DNA of 64,000 nucleotides from the NCBI GenBank assembly GCA_001692895.1, contig KV748246.1, forward strand, positions 263,106-327,105, written 5' to 3'. The stretch is from Cenococcum geophilum 1.58. Taxonomy: Eukaryota > Ascomycota > Dothideomycetes > Gloniales > Gloniaceae. A model generated the notes under the pieces. The model saw only the letters and a list, made by a program, of their open reading frames with translations, was not told where the DNA came from and searched no databases. Positions 43,795-55,860 of this stretch are shown piece by piece (within the stretch, counting starts at the first letter, position 1; the number at the start of each line of letters is the position of its first letter). Both the position numbers and the translations under genes were made by a program.

Positions 43795-46700
43795 ATGGCC
43801 ACTTCAAACAACTGGAGAGACTCTTTACTATTAGGGGTAACTATATACGCGAAACTTATCAATGAAGATTAGGACGCATTTACCTTTAATATAATAACTT
43901 ATACCGTAAAATAAGTTAACAGCTTTCTCTTACACTATATTCTATTCTACTAAGATAGCTACTATGCCGATTTATAGTTATGGGAATACTTTAGGGAGGA
44001 TTTTATAGGATAGACCGCCGACACCTAGGCACTTAGTAATATTAATATTATTTAGGATTTTTGAGACTCCCTTTAAAGGAATAGGGTGTATGTTACTAAG
44101 GACAGTAACCCAATTACCAGTAATATTTACGCCGTTCTTACTAGTATAGAAGAACTAGTATAGACGGAAGCTGAGATTATACATTAACTACGGAAACCTA
44201 AAACTAACCTATATTCTTTGGAAGGCAACTTTAATTTGGAATAAAACCCCTAGAACGCTACTCTCCTACCTAAAGGTGCTCTTCCACCTAGAGGTACTCT
44301 TCCTCTACCTCTACTACCTCTAACTCCTCTATCCTAGCCAACTAATAAGCCTCTATCTTAAGAAGTTACGAATCTAATAAAGGTATATTTAGACGAAGAG
44401 AAGAAGTTTAGAGGAGAATTATATAATATACTTGGAGCAAAACTATAGGTCTTTTATAACTGCTATAATAAGGTTAGAATTTAACGCCACTAGTTCCATT
44501 ATGCTTTCTCTGTTATATTAAAGGGACGGGCGGCAACGTTCTATTATAACTATATTATAGGTAAAAACTATAGCTTTAATATAATGCTTTAGCTTATTAG
44601 AGCCCACTTCAAAACTAATAAGAACCGCTAACTCTATATGTCCGAATGGCGAGAGACTATATTCTAGAGAGTTATTGCTTCTAACCCAATAACGACTTAC
44701 CTAGAGTGTCTTTAACTACTCTTTAATAAACTCTAGAAAATCTAATATAGTTTTACTGAAACCTATTAAAATAAGAACAGTCTAAGGGACTAGGTTATCT
44801 TAGCATGCCGTAGCGTTCCTAAGTATAACTTAGCGCTATATAAACCTGTAGATACATTTAAAGGAGTATATACCAAACTATGCTCTACTATAGGCACTAT
44901 AATGCGAATATAAAAACCCCAATAATTCTATACCAAAAACCCTATTTAAACCGGGATTCCAGACTAATATAATTATAACTAGACTAATTAAACATATAGT
45001 GGCCAGAGTAGGGGATATGGTAGAGGGTATAATTAACATTAACTATAAAGTAATTGTGGAGGTCCTTATGGAGGTTTATTTCGGAATAACCGTTAAAAGA
45101 AGTGCTACGTTTATAAGAAGCCAAATTGCTAGTTAAATAGACACTCTCTTAATAAGCGAAAGGAGGTATATAATAAGTTCCAATAGAGTATAAGAAACGT
45201 CGGAAATTATAAGGTTACTATGGCCTACTTCTAAAGCTTTCTGGTCTAATATAAAGGCATAAAAGACCTTAAGGATAAGGTTAATAAGGCCAAATAGCTC
45301 CTTATGGATATAGACATTAAGGACTACTCTTCCAACTAATACTTTACTAAGTATAGTGAGGTAAATAGCATATAAACCGTCGCTATCCTTAATAACTAAT
45401 TTACGTTCCATTCTGTTATAAAGTCAGATATCTTTAATAAGCTAAAGGAAAGTTCCGCGTTCTCCTTTAACGACAGATACTTGGCGAATGTCTTCTATAG
45501 TATTATACTAGATACTAGAGCCGCAGGAGTATCTATAGTAGGAGAACCTTAAGTTCGAGCTCTTTAGTAGCTTAATAGCTCTGTTTAAATCGACTAATTA
45601 ACGGCAGGCCAACATATAATTCGCTTTAGTAAGGGTACTATAATCTCTTTTAGTATAATCAAGGTCCAAACCCCATTAGGATATATTACCTTCCACGTTA
45701 TTCCCGCAAACACCCCATTCCTATTCTGTATCTAAGATATAGATAAATTAGGCGTTAAGCTTAATAACCTTAAGAATATGCTCATTTAGGGAGACAATCG
45801 GGTGCCCGTTATACGCAAGTGGGGTCACCCTTAATTGCTCCTCTAATAACTAGAAAGGAGCGTTGCTTAGAGTTACTTAACTAAGTTAGAGCTACATTAA
45901 CTACACCGTCGTTTTAGCCACCCATCCGTTTACTAACTACTTAGGGTTCTTTAATAAGCAGGTTATAAAGTCAAGGTTAAGGTAATTAAGCATCTTATAA
46001 AGTACTGCTATTACTGCCAAATAAACCAGAAGTCCCCTGGCCGATTTAAGTTTACCCTTAAAGATAACTACAACTTTAACTTCTATATCATTATTAATGT
46101 TATATATCTTAACGGCAAGCCAGTTCTCTAAGCTGTTGACTTATTAACCTTCTTCTAAGCCGCACGTTTCTTAAGGGATATGTTAGCTAGAAACGCATAG
46201 GATACCCTTTAGTTATGCTAGATTAATGTCTACCTAGGACCCCCTAATTAAATTATTTATAACGCAGAAAAGAACTTCTTATTTATAGAGTTCTGATAAT
46301 AAATAAAGGCAATGGCAATTAAGGTTAAGGAAGTCCCTATTAAGGCATATAATAGTATTAGAAAAGTAGAGTAATATTACGCGCCATTACGCCGCGCATA
46401 TAAGATTATCTCTTTAGAACTAAAGGATGCTAGCGAAGAACTTACCTTGCAAATGGCTGTTAAAGCTATTAACGATTCCGCTGGCCTAAATGGATTTATA
46501 CCTACGTTGCTAGTCTTTAGCGCCTACCCTCGAATAACTGACAATTCTCTACTATCTCCCTCTATTATGTAATAAGCTGAGGCTATTTGCAAAGCAATGA
46601 AGGAGGTATAACGTCTATACGCTATACGCCAGGTTAATAACGCACTAGGAATGAGAAATGGCCTAAACACCTTAACTACGCTTAATCTGCCACTCCAATC

Positions 46701-48690
46701 TAAAGTACGGGTATGGCGTAAAAAGGGAGGATAGTTAGGCCCATATAAACTTATTATAATTAATGGTTAAACTTATACTCTTTAGATGCCCTATAGACCT
46801 ACTTAATTCCATTTAACCGTTATTAGGCCCTACTATAAAGATAATAGTTCCGAGCCTTTACAGGATGCCCCAAAAGATGCCCTAGAAGATGCCCTAGAGG
46901 AGAACCACAATCAACGTGCCCTAGAAGGCGACTATAATCCTAATATAATTGTAGTAGACGTGCCGCAACTATGACGCGGTAGAGGTCGCCCGAAGGGATT
47001 ATAAAATTACTAACATCTTATTAATTTTAAAGAGTAATTTGTTGCTGCTATAGAGAGTAGAGTTAAGTTATTAATGGCCTTTATAACAGCTAAAGAGAAG
47101 GCTAACTTTAAGCTTGCAAAACAGCTTTAAAAGGAAGGTTGTATTATAACCCTAGGAGCTCCTTTCTAAGCATCTAACAAGCAGGAGATTGATGGTCTTA
47201 TTGTAAGAGGAGTCTTTAAATTTGAGAAATATGACCCTACCAAGTTTAATGGAGTTCGCATCTTTAAGTTAAGAATGGTTAATGAGATTAAGGGCAAAGC
47301 TACTAACGCCCCATTTAAGAAATTAAGGCTTATTATCTAAGGTTACAATAATAATAGTAAAGAGATAATTCTTATACAATCTCCTATAATTCAATGAGCT
47401 AGTTAGCAAGTCATTGTTATATTAGCTTCCTCCTTAATAAAGAATAGAATGGTAGTTTATTTATAAGATATTACTTAAGCCTACACCTAATTAGAGACGC
47501 ACCTTTAGCGCTTAATATTGGCATACCTTCTGGAGCAAATTCGCCACCAGTATCCTAAAGACATAATTATAGTTATGCTTAAGCCATTATACGGAATCGC
47601 AGAGGCAGGAACTCATTAGTAGGCTACTTACAGCAAGCACCATAAAGAGAAGCTTTTAATAACTACTTTTATATTCGATCCCTGCTTCCTTATTACAACT
47701 ATAAAAACTCTATTTAGAATCGTCGGTATGCAAATTAATGATATAATTATCTTAGGAGACGACCAATTCTTAGCTCTTAAAGAAGATAAGCTAGTAAAGG
47801 CAAATCTTATAGCAAAGCTAAAGGAAAGACTTAATTTAATAACACCATTGCTCTTTAATGGATATATCCTTTCTATAAATGAGGATTTTATTGCTTTACG
47901 CCAGAAGGGTTAAGGCAAGAAGATTAATGTTATTAACGTTAATTCTTTAAAATAAGGATACGTAGAATAACGCGCTTATAGGGCTTATATTACTTCTATC
48001 TGTTAACCTAAGGCTTCCTTTAATCTCTCTGTTGCCGCCCAATACTAGAAACCAACTAAGGATAACGTTCTTGCTCTAAATAAGCGCCTTTCCTAGCAGA
48101 TAAATTATCTCGACCGAGGGCTACTCTATATGCCTATTAATCTCCCCACCGCTAAGATCTTTATATTTGTTAATAGATCGTTTGCTAATAATAAAGATTT
48201 TAGCTCCTAGTTAGGATATAAGATTATTATTACAAATAAATCTACTAAAGAGAATAACTTTACGATCTACGGCAACCTTATTTATTAGAGCTTAACTAAA
48301 AGCAAACGCGTTACTTAAAGCGTTCTAGCGTTAGAGATATATGGAATAGTTAGTAGAGTTATTATAGTAATTATAATTAGAACTACCCTTAAGATAATTA
48401 CGGATTGACTTAAAATTCCCGCTATTCCTATAATTATGTGCACTAACTTATACTCCCTCTATAAGTATTTAGTTAAGCTTAGCACTATAAAGGAGAAGCG
48501 TCTTATAATTGATATTATAGTACTTTAGCAATCCTACGAGCGTTAAAAACTCTTTAAGATTTAATAGATTAATGGCCAAGATAACCTGGTAGATATAATG
48601 ATAAAGGTAAACCTAAATAAGGCACTAGAGATATTTATTAATATAAATACTCTACGTATATAAGTTAAAGGTTGGGTTAAGAGGGAAATT
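43795..48690 (+). pseudogene. C2 gag-pol (fossil)
   Basis: ATG at 43795 (MATSNNWRDSL), matching the C1 start. Gag runs to about 45500 with a zinc-knuckle region near 45100-45150. The protease region is near 45520-45830 and the integrase near 45890-46560. The reverse transcriptase is near 47180-47910, including an open piece at 47728-47913 that reads DDQFLALKED. RNase H is near 48130-48640. It is broken in many places but easier to read than C1. Frames at 43641-43865 (plus) and 45133-45411 (minus) are shadows. Confidence 0.88.
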
Positions 48691-48712
48691 TAGAGAAGTT
48701 AAAATCTTATAG

Positions 48713-48735
48713 AACTTTAACCGCCGGTTAAAGTT
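48713..48735. repeat. Palindrome P6 (in C2 3' cassette)
   Basis: Perfect arms AACTTTAACC and GGTTAAAGTT around GCC, then ATCTAATTAGTTAGATTC. The cassette continues with GGTGGCGGTATAGAGTTCTG, then CCAATTAGGATTTTCCAT and the 16-bp motif at 48880-48895. Confidence 0.9.
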
Positions 48736-49022
48736 ATCTAATTAGTTAGATTCTTGCTAAGAGCGCCACGCCTAATTAATTTGGGTGGCGGTATAGAGTT
48801 CTGCCGACGCCATTCGTTAATCTAGCCAATTAGGATTTTCCATACCCGGCATGAAAAATCGCTATTAGCTCGCCTACTACTAGCGCCTTAGCGGCCCACT
48901 CGTCTTCGCGTTAACCCCCTAATACCCTTCCTCTTTTCCTTCTTCCCCTTAGCTTTGTACTTTTGTATAGTAGTAATCTATAGGTGTTTATAGATGGCAA
49001 CTATAAAAAGAAGAGTTGCCAG

Positions 49023-49223
49023 TATTAGGAATAGGGCAAATTGCCGCTATATGCGGCAAATTGCCGTCATGTGAGGTAAGTTGCCGTCACGTGTTGCCGC
49101 GGTATTAGCGTAGTAAGGAACCTTAAGTTTCTTACCCTTCCCCTTTCTTGGAACAAAAACAATAACAATTATTATACTATCTACGAACCGTAGCTACGTG
49201 ATATCCCCCTTATGAGTCTAATA
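49023..49223 (+). repeat. C2 3' LTR
   Basis: 201 bp, partner of 43234-43434, differing at about 14 sites, all transitions by eye. Confidence 0.93.
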
Positions 49224-49228
49224 CTTTG

Positions 49229-51632
49229 CCTTCTTCGAATTTTATACTAGCATAAGCTCTTTAGGCTTAAGCTTACTTTTATATATATTCTTTATCTTTT
49301 TAAAGTATTCTTTATTGGCTAGATAATAGCCACGCACCCTTTTTTAAGCTTCTTTATTATTTATTTCTTATTATTTAAACTGTTTTATTTTTAAAATAAT
49401 TAGTTCCTCTATTATCCTTACCTTATTTTATAAAAGTATCTACTATATAGGGAGGTAAAGGTTAATTAGGAGCATATATTCTTGTCCGTAGAGTATTTAC
49501 GCTAATATTATTCCTGTTATCCCCTTAACCATTATTTAGTTAGCTAAAAGTGCTTTTATTAAATTCTACACCTAGTTGCCTCCGTACTTCACTAACGCTA
49601 CTATTAAAGGTTAATGTCCTCTCTTAATTAAGCCTTGTTTTTATGGATAGTAGGCTAATATAACCACTTAATAAATTCCGTATACTTCTGTAAGAGCGGT
49701 TACTATATCCTTATTCTCCGGTCCTCTATTAATAGAAAGTTGTCTAAACACCCCCTATCTATAGATAACCTCTTCCTATAGGAATTTTGCTACCGCTTTA
49801 GATGTTATATTTATTAGAGCTTATACTTTTAGCTAGCCTAAAAGGTACTCTCTAGCTACTACTAGATACTACTTCCCTAATTTAGCCGTTAATATATATA
49901 TAATATCTATTAAGATCTATTTCCAAAGGGCGGCTATCTAAGTTAGATATAAGGCCTCCTCCTCTAGCTTAGGTGAGTACTTTTAGCACTTAGGATACTT
50001 TTTTGTATATTTCTTAACCGTTTTATAGAGTTTGGGCCGCTAATATTATGCTAATACCTTTATAACGTTTCTTCCTTCCCTTAGTGCCTATTCTTATTAT
50101 ATATTTCTTATACTACTTTCTTCTAGTATTCCTTAATATTTACTACTCTTTATAATAGTATATTCTTGCTTATTCTTCTAAATAGGAGCTAATTCTTAAT
50201 CTTAAATTTAACTACCTTGCGTTTAAAGCTTTTAAACTCCTTTGCGGTTATTTCTTAAGGTCTTTAAAGCGTAAATAGCCATCACGCAATCTTTTAGTAT
50301 TCTCTAGAGTACGTATTATTAAGTAGGCTGACGTTTAGATCTTTATTTTGTAGTATTATTAAATTTATCGCATATATAATATACCCGAGCTCCTAATTTA
50401 TAAAGTCTTTTAGGTCTTTTTTAGGCTCGTCCTTTAGTTCTCTTTCTTATATAGGTTGCCGGGATAAACTATCTGCTGCGCTATTCTTCTTTTTGGGTAT
50501 ATATTGTATATTAAAATTCTATAGCTGAATCTACGCTAACTAATAGGTTATTAGCGATTCTAGTAGATCTATTATTAACTTATTAAGCTAGGCTACTAGG
50601 GTATTAGTATCTGTTTCGATTATAAATTGCGCTCTATATAGCTAGACTTAAAACTTTTTAAGTATATAAAGTAGGGCTCTATACTTAAGCTTTCTAGAGT
50701 TGTACTTCCGTTCTCCCTTTAACTATATTTCGCTCTTAAACCTATATAGGTACGGTCTGTCTTCTTTATTAAGTTAGTTTAACATTACTCCCTATCTAGC
50801 ACCGCTTAAGTTTACTATTAATATAATTTCTCCTGCCCTAGGCGAATAGTTAATTTAGATTAGCGTTGGCGCTGTAGTAATAGCTATTTTTAAAGTTACT
50901 ATTGCTTATAACTGCTCTGGTCTCTAGTAAAATATTACGCCTTCCCTAAGCAACCAAAACTAAGGCTCCGCCGTAATGGAAAAGTTAAATAGTTATATAT
51001 TAATTAGTATTATACCTTATATAGATAGTTAACTTACTAATTAAACAGAATACTAAAACTAGATAGGAAGTCTATAAGATTAGGTATTAAGTGCAGCTCT
51101 ATTAAGTAAGGTATTAATTAGTATTGTCTTAGGCTTATCTGCGTTAATATTGTTAAGGCCTTTTACTATAGGAATACGCCCTTACAGCTTTGCATTAAAG
51201 CTATTAATAAGCAAGTCGTAGTAAGCTGGTTGCTTTAGGATTCTTTACTTTTTAGCTCTAGAAGGTTCTAATTGTGATAAGGTTAATTTAGAAGGTAGCT
51301 TTATAGGCTGTTCTTCCTTTAAACCCCTAGAGAGTCTCTAGGTTCCAATATTAATAATATCCTTATAGCTAAAGTAACTCTTTTATCCGCTAGGCCGCCT
51401 TATAATAGTAGTTAATAGCTTAAGCGTAAGATAATATATATTAGTAGCTACGTTAGCTAGTGTATAATATGTGCTATTAAACTGGCCAAACGCGTCCTCT
51501 ATAGTATACTATAGCTCTAGGCAGTAACTAGCGGTAAGTAACACTTAGGTAAATAACTCTATTATATCTAAACTAGTTCGCCGTTAGCCTTAAAGAAGAA
51601 GCTTAAAAATAAGATTATAATTAACTAATATA
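49229..51632 (-). pseudogene. X2 integrase, RNase H and RT end (fossil)
   Basis: Minus-strand reading. RNase H lies near 50960-50450, with fragments such as YNSRKLKYRALLYILKKF and ETDTNTLVA and a terminal AADSLSR. The RT thumb, with LLREGVIFYW, lies just upstream near 50990-50930. Integrase follows from about 50400 down to 49229. The part above 51200 is Gypsy-like by position, but I could not assign a domain. Y interrupts the element at 51633. Confidence 0.65.
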
Positions 51633-51637
51633 CTAGT

Positions 51638-51888
51638 ATAGTGGTGTAGATTGGACGTCGCCTACTATCTTAGCATTTTCCTATATTTATAAAGCCTTCG
51701 GCTTCCTTCCTTCTTCCCTCTACTATATACATATTACGACTCTACCAGTTACCAGAAATACACTCTTTTCTTTCTTTCTTACTAACTGTTTTACTAACTA
51801 ATTATAACTAACCGACCGACTAACCGACCGACAGATAGACAGACAGCACTATGACTTTCCTATCTTAGAGAGGTCGTACCCTCCTATA
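51638..51888 (+). repeat. Y 5' LTR
   Basis: 251 bp, ATAGTGGTGTAGATTGG to ACCCTCCTATA. It contains a (GACC/GACA)n-like ACCGACCGACTAACCGACCG stretch and a pyrimidine-rich TTTTCTTTCTTTCTT run. Confidence 0.88.
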
Positions 51889-52307
51889 TATTTTATAGCA
51901 TTCCACATAGGGACGATAGTAAGCTCTTTAGATTAGAAGTCTAGTGCTATATATATAGGAGACACGCAGAAACATACTATAACTATAAAAAAAACTGCTA
52001 GCTATAGAAGAACGACTAGCTACGAAAGAACCGCCAGCTAGATAGACAAGATAGTAAAAGAAAACTAGGCAATATTAAATAGTAAGGGGAACTAGGCAGT
52101 ACCGGAAAAAGATAGGATAGCTGGACTTAACGTATAGGCTAAAGAGTGGTAATAAGAAGTAAAAGACTATGGATTTATTAACCTAAATTAGATTTCTTTA
52201 CCACCTTAACTTAGTTACTAACTTAGTCATCTATATAGTTATAGAAAGAGTAGGGTCTTGAATAGTTACGTATATAGACATTAAGCGAACTAGTAAGCCA
52301 ATTAGAT

Positions 52308-52330
52308 AGCTTTAACTAACGGTTAGAGTT
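52308..52330. repeat. Palindrome P7 (in Y, near its 5' end)
   Basis: Weaker form, AGCTTTAACT-AAC-GGTTAGAGTT, followed by ACCTAATATCTC. It is the only one of the seven that is not in a post-pol position. Confidence 0.6.
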
Positions 52331-52379
52331 ACCTAATATCTCTACCTAACATCTCTACCCGATATCTTGCCACCTATAC

Positions 52380-53930
52380 GTAGACGAGCATGGCTAGAAC
52401 TTACGAACGACTATACGCCCAATATTATGTTATAAGCAAGGAGAAGCACTAGGGCCTTTTGGAGTACTGTAATTACTAAATAGGGATGTGGATTTAAAGC
52501 CTACCTAAGTTTATAATTGGTGACTAGACGGAGCTTATAAGAAGGCTTAGGACTAAATATTAAGCTAAGGACTACTACTAACGCATGGAGATAAGAGACT
52601 TTATAGAAGCTTATGTTTAAATATCTACAGAATAACCGGGTGACTTGCGTCACTATGTATAGGACTTTACTACTATCTTAGCTAAAGCTATAGCGGCAGG
52701 CAATCTGTTAGATCTAGAGAGAGGGCGATGGTTTATATAGGGGCTTCTAACTAACTACTATAGGCACGTAATAGGAAGGACAGGAGCCATAGTAGATGAG
52801 CCTAGCACCTTTATATTTAAAAGGCTAAAGGAGGCCGTAGAGTTAAGAATAATGGCTGTAGAGAATGCTAAGAAAATGGCTGTTTTTTTAGAAGATGTCC
52901 TGAATGTCTAGCCTATATAAGAGCTACGGTAGTAAAGGAATAAGCTTAACTAATAAAGAGAAGGAAGGCTTTTTAACCTAGCCAAACTAAGTGTATATAA
53001 AGGAGCCCTAATGCAGTAGTTACCTACTACGGATTAGGCTATAGTTTAAAGCCTAGTATAAGGATATAAAGACTAGCAGAACAGCACCTAAGCTCCCTTT
53101 ATCCTATAAGACTGTTAACCTCTATAAGGCTCTTAATATCTATAAGGTTTTTAATATCCGTAGGACTATTAATATCCGCAAGATTTTACTGCCTTTAAAC
53201 GGCCGTAGTGGGACGTATAGGGTTAGCAGAATACGTAAGGGCAATGTTAATAGACCTGTTTTAGATGTGGAAGGAGTTACTGTTTTACTAAGTACGAATA
53301 TTAAGGCTTAAAGGATTTTATTTTATAAGGATTTATATATCTATCTAATTAAGGAAGGCTAGTAGCTAGGACGCGTAAACGACCTAGACCTAAACTTTAG
53401 TGGCTCGACAATAAAGGATAATTAAAGGGTATTAAGAACTGGCTCTATATATACTAAGGAATAGACCTAGATAGGCTAAGGAAAGAATAAATGTAGTAGT
53501 AGGCCCCTCCTACAGAACTAACGGATTTTACTGCTTTCTATAATAAAGTAGTGCTAAAGAATAGTAATAAAATACGTATAAACTAGGAGGACTACTATTA
53601 AGTATAACCTGTAGACTTAGTAGTAACGCCTAGCTAGTAATATCCGTAGACCCTTAAAGATAGCCGTATAACCAGGATAGCTGTTAAGCTATAGGCTCCG
53701 TAGTAGGTAGCGTAGGCTCTACCGTAGGAGAAGAATATGCGACTAGGAGACTATGTCTAGATTAGGTTATAGCCTATAGATAAAACAGCTAAAGCTAAAA
53801 AGAAGAATAAATTGTTTAATCCTTAGAGACGGTCTTAGAGACGGACGCTTAACTAATAGGCTCTGTAGTAGGCTTTATAGCAAGCTCTATAGTAGGTATA
53901 AGATGTTTAACTAAGGGACAGTTAAGTTCT
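52380..53930 (+). pseudogene. Y gag (fossil)
   Basis: Plus-strand fragments of a Gypsy-type Gag: PGDLRHYV near 52640, AIAAGNLLDLERGRW near 52690, DEPSTFIFKRLKEAVELR near 52797-52850, and a CCHC zinc knuckle ending HYCFTKYEY near 53255-53300. A charged tail follows to about 53930. The capsid-like part is the best preserved. It has several breaks. Confidence 0.75.
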
Positions 53931-54190
53931 AAGGTGGGGGAGGGGATGTAGGTAACGGCCGTATAAAAGATTTCTATTTATCTGCTTAATTATAGTATTT
54001 CCTAAAGCTCCTTTTCTTGTTTACTTTCTTAATTGCGACGCGTTAGGACGCGACGACCTACTATAGAGATGTTAGTTTAGCTTACCGCCTATTACTAAGC
54101 TAATAGTAATTTTTTATTCTAGGGATAGAAAATCCTAATTAGTCTATTTAGCAATAGAGCTGGCAGAACTCTATACCGCCCCTAGAAATA
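53931..54190. other. LTR-edge-like sequence and reversed shared cassette
   Basis: AGGTGGGGGAGGGGATGTAG at about 53930-53950 resembles a polypurine tract joined to an LTR start, yet no partner was found. 54106-54175 is the reverse complement of part of the C2 cassette (GGCAGAACTCTATACCGCC against GGCGGTATAGAGTTCTGCC). It may be a remnant of another element inside Y. Confidence 0.5.
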
Positions 54191-55431
54191 CGCTAGCTAT
54201 ATAATAAGAACGGTACTAAGAGCCTTAATTAATTACACGGATATAGAGCTGATTATATAATATAGAGCTAGACGTAGAGCTACACGCAAAGCTATACGTA
54301 AAGCCTTAATCGATTAACAGCACGGAAGCCTTAATTAAATTAAGTAACTGTATAGAAACCGCGACTGGTTAAGAAATCGGATTAAGCCTAAGCCTCAATA
54401 TTAGCACGTTACTGTCACTAAATTAAATTAGTTAAATGTTATTAAATTGGAGCCTTTAACCGGGCCGACCTTGTTCCTTATTTAAATAATAGCTAATTAT
54501 AGTATAACTGCCACTGCTATCTAAATTTAGCACTGCGCTAGCTATATAGTAAGAACAGACACTATAATAAGGAAGGGACTTATATAAAGGTAGTAGTATA
54601 ATATTAGTAATAAAGCACCGCGTACCTAAGCTATCTTTATGCGACTAAAAATAGTATTAAGCCGTGTCTAGCTAAGCTAGTAAAGGGCCTTATTAAGGAT
54701 TATAAGGGAAATAGGAATTAGACGTATAGGAGCTAGCACTTCTTAGAGATTGTTTTAATAAAAGGACTATATTATAGATAAAAGGGTAAGGGATATATAA
54801 CGGAAGTAGTTATAATAGCTAAGAAGCTGCTACTGGATGACCTTAAAGATATAGAGGATGGCTTAGGTAAAGGGTAAAAGCTAATAGGACAACGATAAGG
54901 GACTAAAAGTAGAAGGCAATTTTAAGAAAGGTTCTTAAGACGGAAGAAGATTAGGGCCTATAGTAGTAGCCATAGAGCAGCTATAGAAGACATCCTATAA
55001 AAGCGCTAGGCCTATTATAGTGGTTTAAAGGAAGCTACTAATAGTGCTTATAAAGGAGGAAGTCTTAAGATAGGTCTCTGGATTGGACGTCTAGTAGATA
55101 CTAAGAGCCTTAATTAACTACGGATGCAGAGCCCTAATTAATTAACTATATAGATATAAAGCTTTAATAGAATAACTATATAGCCAGAGTTTTAATTAAT
55201 TGTCTATAGATATAGAGCCTATAGATATAAAACCTAGGTCGTATATATAGTAGAAGACACCTTAAGTTAAGCTAGAGCCTTAGTTAAATCTTAATTAATT
55301 AGACGCCGCCTTTATAGTTAAGTTAAATTAAATAAAGCCTTCGGTCAGGCCGACCTAATACCCTATTTAAACGTTAGTCGATCTAGTAGATAGATAGGCA
55401 CTAGGCCTAATTAGGAAACCAGTATACGGCT
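54191..55431 (+). repeat. Degenerate repeat field, left part
   Basis: Loose repeats of words such as AGAGCCTTAATTAATTA, GGATATAGAGCT and GATATAAAGCC, spaced about 15-35 bp. In one plus frame they read as D-x-E-P/L units (DIEPIDIKP). They continue on the other side of Z at 61971. No unit length is fixed. Confidence 0.55.
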
Positions 55432-55436
55432 AGAAG

Positions 55437-55639
55437 TATTAGGACGCTAAGGTCCTTAAGGTATGTAGTAACGTAATAACAGTAGTGGGATGTAAAGAGT
55501 ATCTGGTTCTTAATAAAGTAGAACTATAAAACTAAATTCTACTGTTCTCTAATGCGGGGCGACTACGTTTTATAGGCGCCTCGCCTACGCCTTGCCTGCG
55601 CTAAGCCGGTTACGGCCAGTGCGTCTCTATGGCCTAACA
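55437..55639 (-). repeat. Z 3' LTR
   Basis: 203 bp. Plus-strand TATTAGGACGCTAAGG to GGCCTAACA. Contains GGCGCCTCGCCTACGCCTTG. Confidence 0.93.
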
Positions 55640-55860
55640 ATTGCCCCCCCCTTCTTAAGCGGCTATCTTTAGCCGACGCTATTATATAATAGGAGTGCTA
55701 TTATTTCCCTTCTCTAAATAAAAAGTTTTTAATAAATTTAAGTAAATTAAATAATGTAATAATAGGGCAATATAATAATAGGATAATATAATAATAGGAC
55801 CTTGTAGAGATCTATAAAGGTAGGAGTTCCTACCTAGGTAGGACATTAGATTTCCCTTCC

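Larger units (their letters stand above)
43234..49223 (+). mobile_element. C2: Ty1/Copia LTR element inserted in X2
   Basis: 5990 bp, uninterrupted, with two 201-bp LTRs and an exact CTTTG target duplication (43229-43233 and 49224-49228). The X sequence joins cleanly across it. Same family as C1, so the pair gives a direct view of how the region between RNase H and the 3' LTR is built. It is structurally whole, with many coding breaks. Confidence 0.95.

Noticed and set aside
45133-45411. Minus-strand 92-codon frame
   Set aside because: Antisense shadow of the C2 gag/protease region; C1 does not keep it open.
53931-54190. Y ending here as a short LTR element with its 3' LTR at 53945
   Set aside because: No matching LTR was found at 51638-51888, and a true LTR pair with target duplication exists at 51638 and 63559.
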